Below, one piece after another: positions 62,251-64,000 of a stretch of 64,000 nt of DNA. The position numbers and the translations under genes are program-made. Positions within the stretch are counted from its first letter, which is position 1, and every line of letters begins with the position of its first letter. The stretch spans positions 62,001 through 126,000 of the forward strand of contig CAVOXF010000002.1 in the NCBI GenBank assembly GCA_963700375.1, given 5' to 3'. Source of the DNA: JAHEEL01 sp963700375 (GTDB lineage: Bacteria > Actinomycetota > Acidimicrobiia > Spongiisociales > UBA5794). The notes beneath the pieces were generated by a model. It was not told the origin of the DNA and ran no database searches. It saw nothing but the letters and a program-made list of their open reading frames with translations.

Positions 62251-62309
62251 TACAGATCAGGAGGATGGGGCCTGTCGCAAGCGACAGGGTCAAGTCCCTC
62301 CGGGCGTGC
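62251..62309 (+). repeat. tRNA-Arg 3' remnant R8 with the same 18-bp palindrome
   Basis: tacagatcaggaggatgggg, then cctgtcgcaagcgacagg (62271-62288), then gtcaagtccctccgggcgtg. It differs from R7 by several substitutions but has the identical insert. It closes the remnant series. Confidence 0.9.
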
Positions 62310-62450
62310 TGACGAATCCTCTGTGAACGCAATCATCTAGGGTGAGGCACATAGGGGTGCGCGGCTTTCTTCCGTCGATTCCTCGCATTCTCAGCACGTG
62401 GGCTGAGACTAATATTTGATAGAATCCAGATTTGGGCAGATGATGTGACC

Positions 62451-62891
62451 ATGTCCGTGCAGCCATCTATCGACCCCGTTGATCTACTTCGCCAACACAG
62501 TGTTCAGGTCACGGCTCAGCGGCTGGCCGTTCTGCGGGCGGTGTCCGACCGACCGCACGGCACGGCAGACGACCTAGCAGAGGTGGTCAGGGCCGAGATC
62601 GGCGCTATCTCACGCCAGGGGGTGTATGACGCCCTCGGCGTTCTGGTCGACAAGGGCCTCGTCCGGCGCATCCAACCGGCCGGGTCTTCTGCCCGCTACG
62701 AGCAACGGGTGGGTGACAACCACCACCACCTCGTCTGTCGCTCGTGTGGCGAGACCGTCGACGTCGACTGCGCGATCGGCACGGCGCCGTGCCTGCACGT
62801 GGCCGACGACCGGGGCTACGAGATCGACGAGGCCGAGGTCATCTACTGGGGCCGCTGTTCCACCTGTCGGGAAGGGGCCGACGGAACTTGA
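62451..62891 (+). CDS. Fur family regulator (FurA/PerR-like)
   Basis: 146 residues from ATG 62451 (GTG 62445 possible). The winged helix has HGTADDLAEVVRAEIGAISR, then GDNHHHLVCRSCGETVDVDC with the zinc CxxC and metal His cluster, and a second CSTC near the end. Its position right before katG is that of actinobacterial FurA, a redox-sensing repressor of katG. An A+T-rich stretch (aatatttgatagaatc, near 62410-62426) is a candidate promoter-operator. Confidence 0.9.
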   Translation: MSVQPSIDPVDLLRQHSVQVTAQRLAVLRAVSDRPHGTADDLAEVVRAEIGAISRQGVYDALGVLVDKGLVRRIQPAGSSARYEQRVGDNHHHLVCRSCGETVDVDCAIGTAPCLHVADDRGYEIDEAEVIYWGRCSTCREGADGT

Positions 62892-62941
62892 GCACGCCAA
62901 CGAGTTCGGAAGGCCACAATGTCAACACGAGGAGGAGAGCA

Positions 62942-64000
62942 ATGAGCTACGAAGACGACGGCACGACCGTCACCAGCGACGAGGCGTCGGCCGCCAAGTG
63001 CCCGGTGATGCACACCGATCACCAGCGGGTCGGAGGGACGGCGAACCAGCACTGGTGGCCCAACCAACTGAACCTGAGGATCCTTCGCCAGAACAATCCG
63101 CAGGCCGATCCGATGGGCGAAGACTTCGACTACGCCGACGAGTTCAAGAGCCTCGACTTCGAGGCACTGGCTCGGGACGTCGACGCGTTGATGACCGACT
63201 CCCAGGAATGGTGGCCAGCCGACTACGGCCACTACGGACCGTTCTTCATCCGGATGACGTGGCATGCCGCCGGCACCTACCGCACCCTCGACGGTCGGGG
63301 TGGTGGCGGCAGCGGCGCGCAGCGCTTCGCCCCGCTCAACAGCTGGCCGGACAACGTCAATCTCGACAAGGCGCGTCGCCTGTTGTGGCCGATCAAGCAG
63401 AAGTACGGCCGCAGGATCTCGTGGGCCGACCTGCTGATCTTCGCCGGCAACCGTGCGATGGAGACGATGGGCTTCAAGACCTTCGGCTTCGGCGGTGGCC
63501 GTGAGGACATCTGGGCACCGGAGGAGGACGTCTACTGGGGCCCGGAGACGACCTGGCTGGGCGACGAGCGGTACACCGGCGACAGGGTTCTGGAAAACCC
63601 GCTCGGGGCGGTCCAGATGGGTCTCATCTACGTCAATCCCGAAGGCCCGAACGGCAATCCGGATCCAATCGCTGCGGCCCGGGACATCCGTGAGACCTTC
63701 CGCCGGATGGCCATGAACGACGAAGAGACGGTGGCGCTCATCGCCGGTGGCCACACCTTCGGCAAGACCCATGGTGCGGCCAACCCCGACGAGTACGTAG
63801 GTCGCGAGCCCGAGGGTGCCGGTCTCACCGAGCAGAACCTCGGCTGGATGAGCAGCTTCGGCAGCGGCAAGGGTGACGACACCATCAGCAGTGGGTTGGA
63901 GGGCGCCTGGACCTCGGACCCGATCCGGTGGGACAACGGCTACTTCGAGTTGCTCTTCAAGTACGAATGGGAGCTGACCAAGAGTCCGGCCGGGGCCTAC
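62942..64000 (+). CDS. katG: Catalase-peroxidase KatG (3' cut by window edge)
   Basis: 353 residues are visible, ATG with GAGGAGAG upstream. HWWPNQLNL, the distal site RMTWHAAGTYR (Arg, Trp, His) and the proximal VALIAGGHTFGKTHGA are complete. The Met-Tyr-Trp cross-link Tyr lies in GLIYVNPEGP. It removes H2O2 and organic peroxides with haem b. It is probably co-transcribed with the Fur regulator 50 bp upstream. Confidence 0.96.
   Translation, partial: MSYEDDGTTVTSDEASAAKCPVMHTDHQRVGGTANQHWWPNQLNLRILRQNNPQADPMGEDFDYADEFKSLDFEALARDVDALMTDSQEWWPADYGHYGPFFIRMTWHAAGTYRTLDGRGGGGSGAQRFAPLNSWPDNVNLDKARRLLWPIKQKYGRRISWADLLIFAGNRAMETMGFKTFGFGGGREDIWAPEEDVYWGPETTWLGDERYTGDRVLENPLGAVQMGLIYVNPEGPNGNPDPIAAARDIRETFRRMAMNDEETVALIAGGHTFGKTHGAANPDEYVGREPEGAGLTEQNLGWMSSFGSGKGDDTISSGLEGAWTSDPIRWDNGYFELLFKYEWELTKSPAGAY

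Overview
The window is high-GC bacterial DNA with an actinobacterial gene order. A block from about 16 to 26 kb reads crgA, class E sortase, a 49-residue membrane peptide, pabA/trpG, mutY, pknB, pbpA, ftsW/rodA, pstP, fhaB, fhaA and tRNA-Leu(CAG). This is the cell-division and Ser/Thr-kinase locus known from mycobacteria and relatives, but without pknA and with mutY inserted. Together with PASTA-PknB, CrgA, DUF4446-serS and many GTG/TTG starts, it suggests an Actinomycetota genome. A deep lineage such as Acidimicrobiia is my guess and is not proven.

Layout: 0-12 kb holds the end of an iron/cobalamin-type ABC ATPase, a VIT1/CCC1 transporter, an AI-2E family exporter coupled to a CrtI-like FAD oxidoreductase, an MMPL transporter, and a four-gene polar amino-acid ABC uptake operon. 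12-16 kb holds a DUF202 protein, tRNA-Ile with a tandem repeat array, an FMN reductase-like protein, tRNA-Ala and a thiolase. 16-26 kb is the division/kinase cluster; its fhaA is frameshifted. 26-35 kb is a translation zone with serS, all four serine tRNA isoacceptors (UGA, CGA, GGA, GCU), tadA and the SRP RNA. It also holds menG/ubiE, an esterase, a peptide-type substrate-binding lipoprotein and an Hsp20. 35-38.5 kb has two adjacent DUF885 peptidase-like paralogues.

From 38.5 to 62.3 kb the character changes. An intact tRNA-Arg(ACG) at 38511-38584 is followed by eight truncated same-strand copies of its 3' half (near 42.15, 44.39, 47.43, 49.70, 50.40, 52.01, 55.04 and 62.25 kb), most followed by a hairpin related to the tRNA's terminator. 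Between them sit small accessory modules: VIT and SulP transporters; an APC-like permease; NDH-2 and a double GNAT; a drug-type ABC pair; a medium-chain dehydrogenase; ferredoxin/TetR/glycosyltransferase; a five-gene CoA/transketolase operon of lower GC; and Fur-KatG after the last copy. Several cargo genes are broken (DUF2252, HPRT, DDAH, a DUF262-like fragment). No integrase or transposase gene is visible, but two boundaries keep an ordered array of direct repeats and 10-bp-phased iterons. I read this as a layered tRNA-Arg integration hotspot.

A second unusual structure is a pair of tandem arrays immediately 3' of tRNA-Ile(GAU) (157-bp unit) and tRNA-Ser(UGA) (156-bp unit). Every unit carries the last part of the tRNA, and the two arrays share their junction sequence. 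They resemble the E. coli tyrT/rtT arrangement and may form a repeat family.
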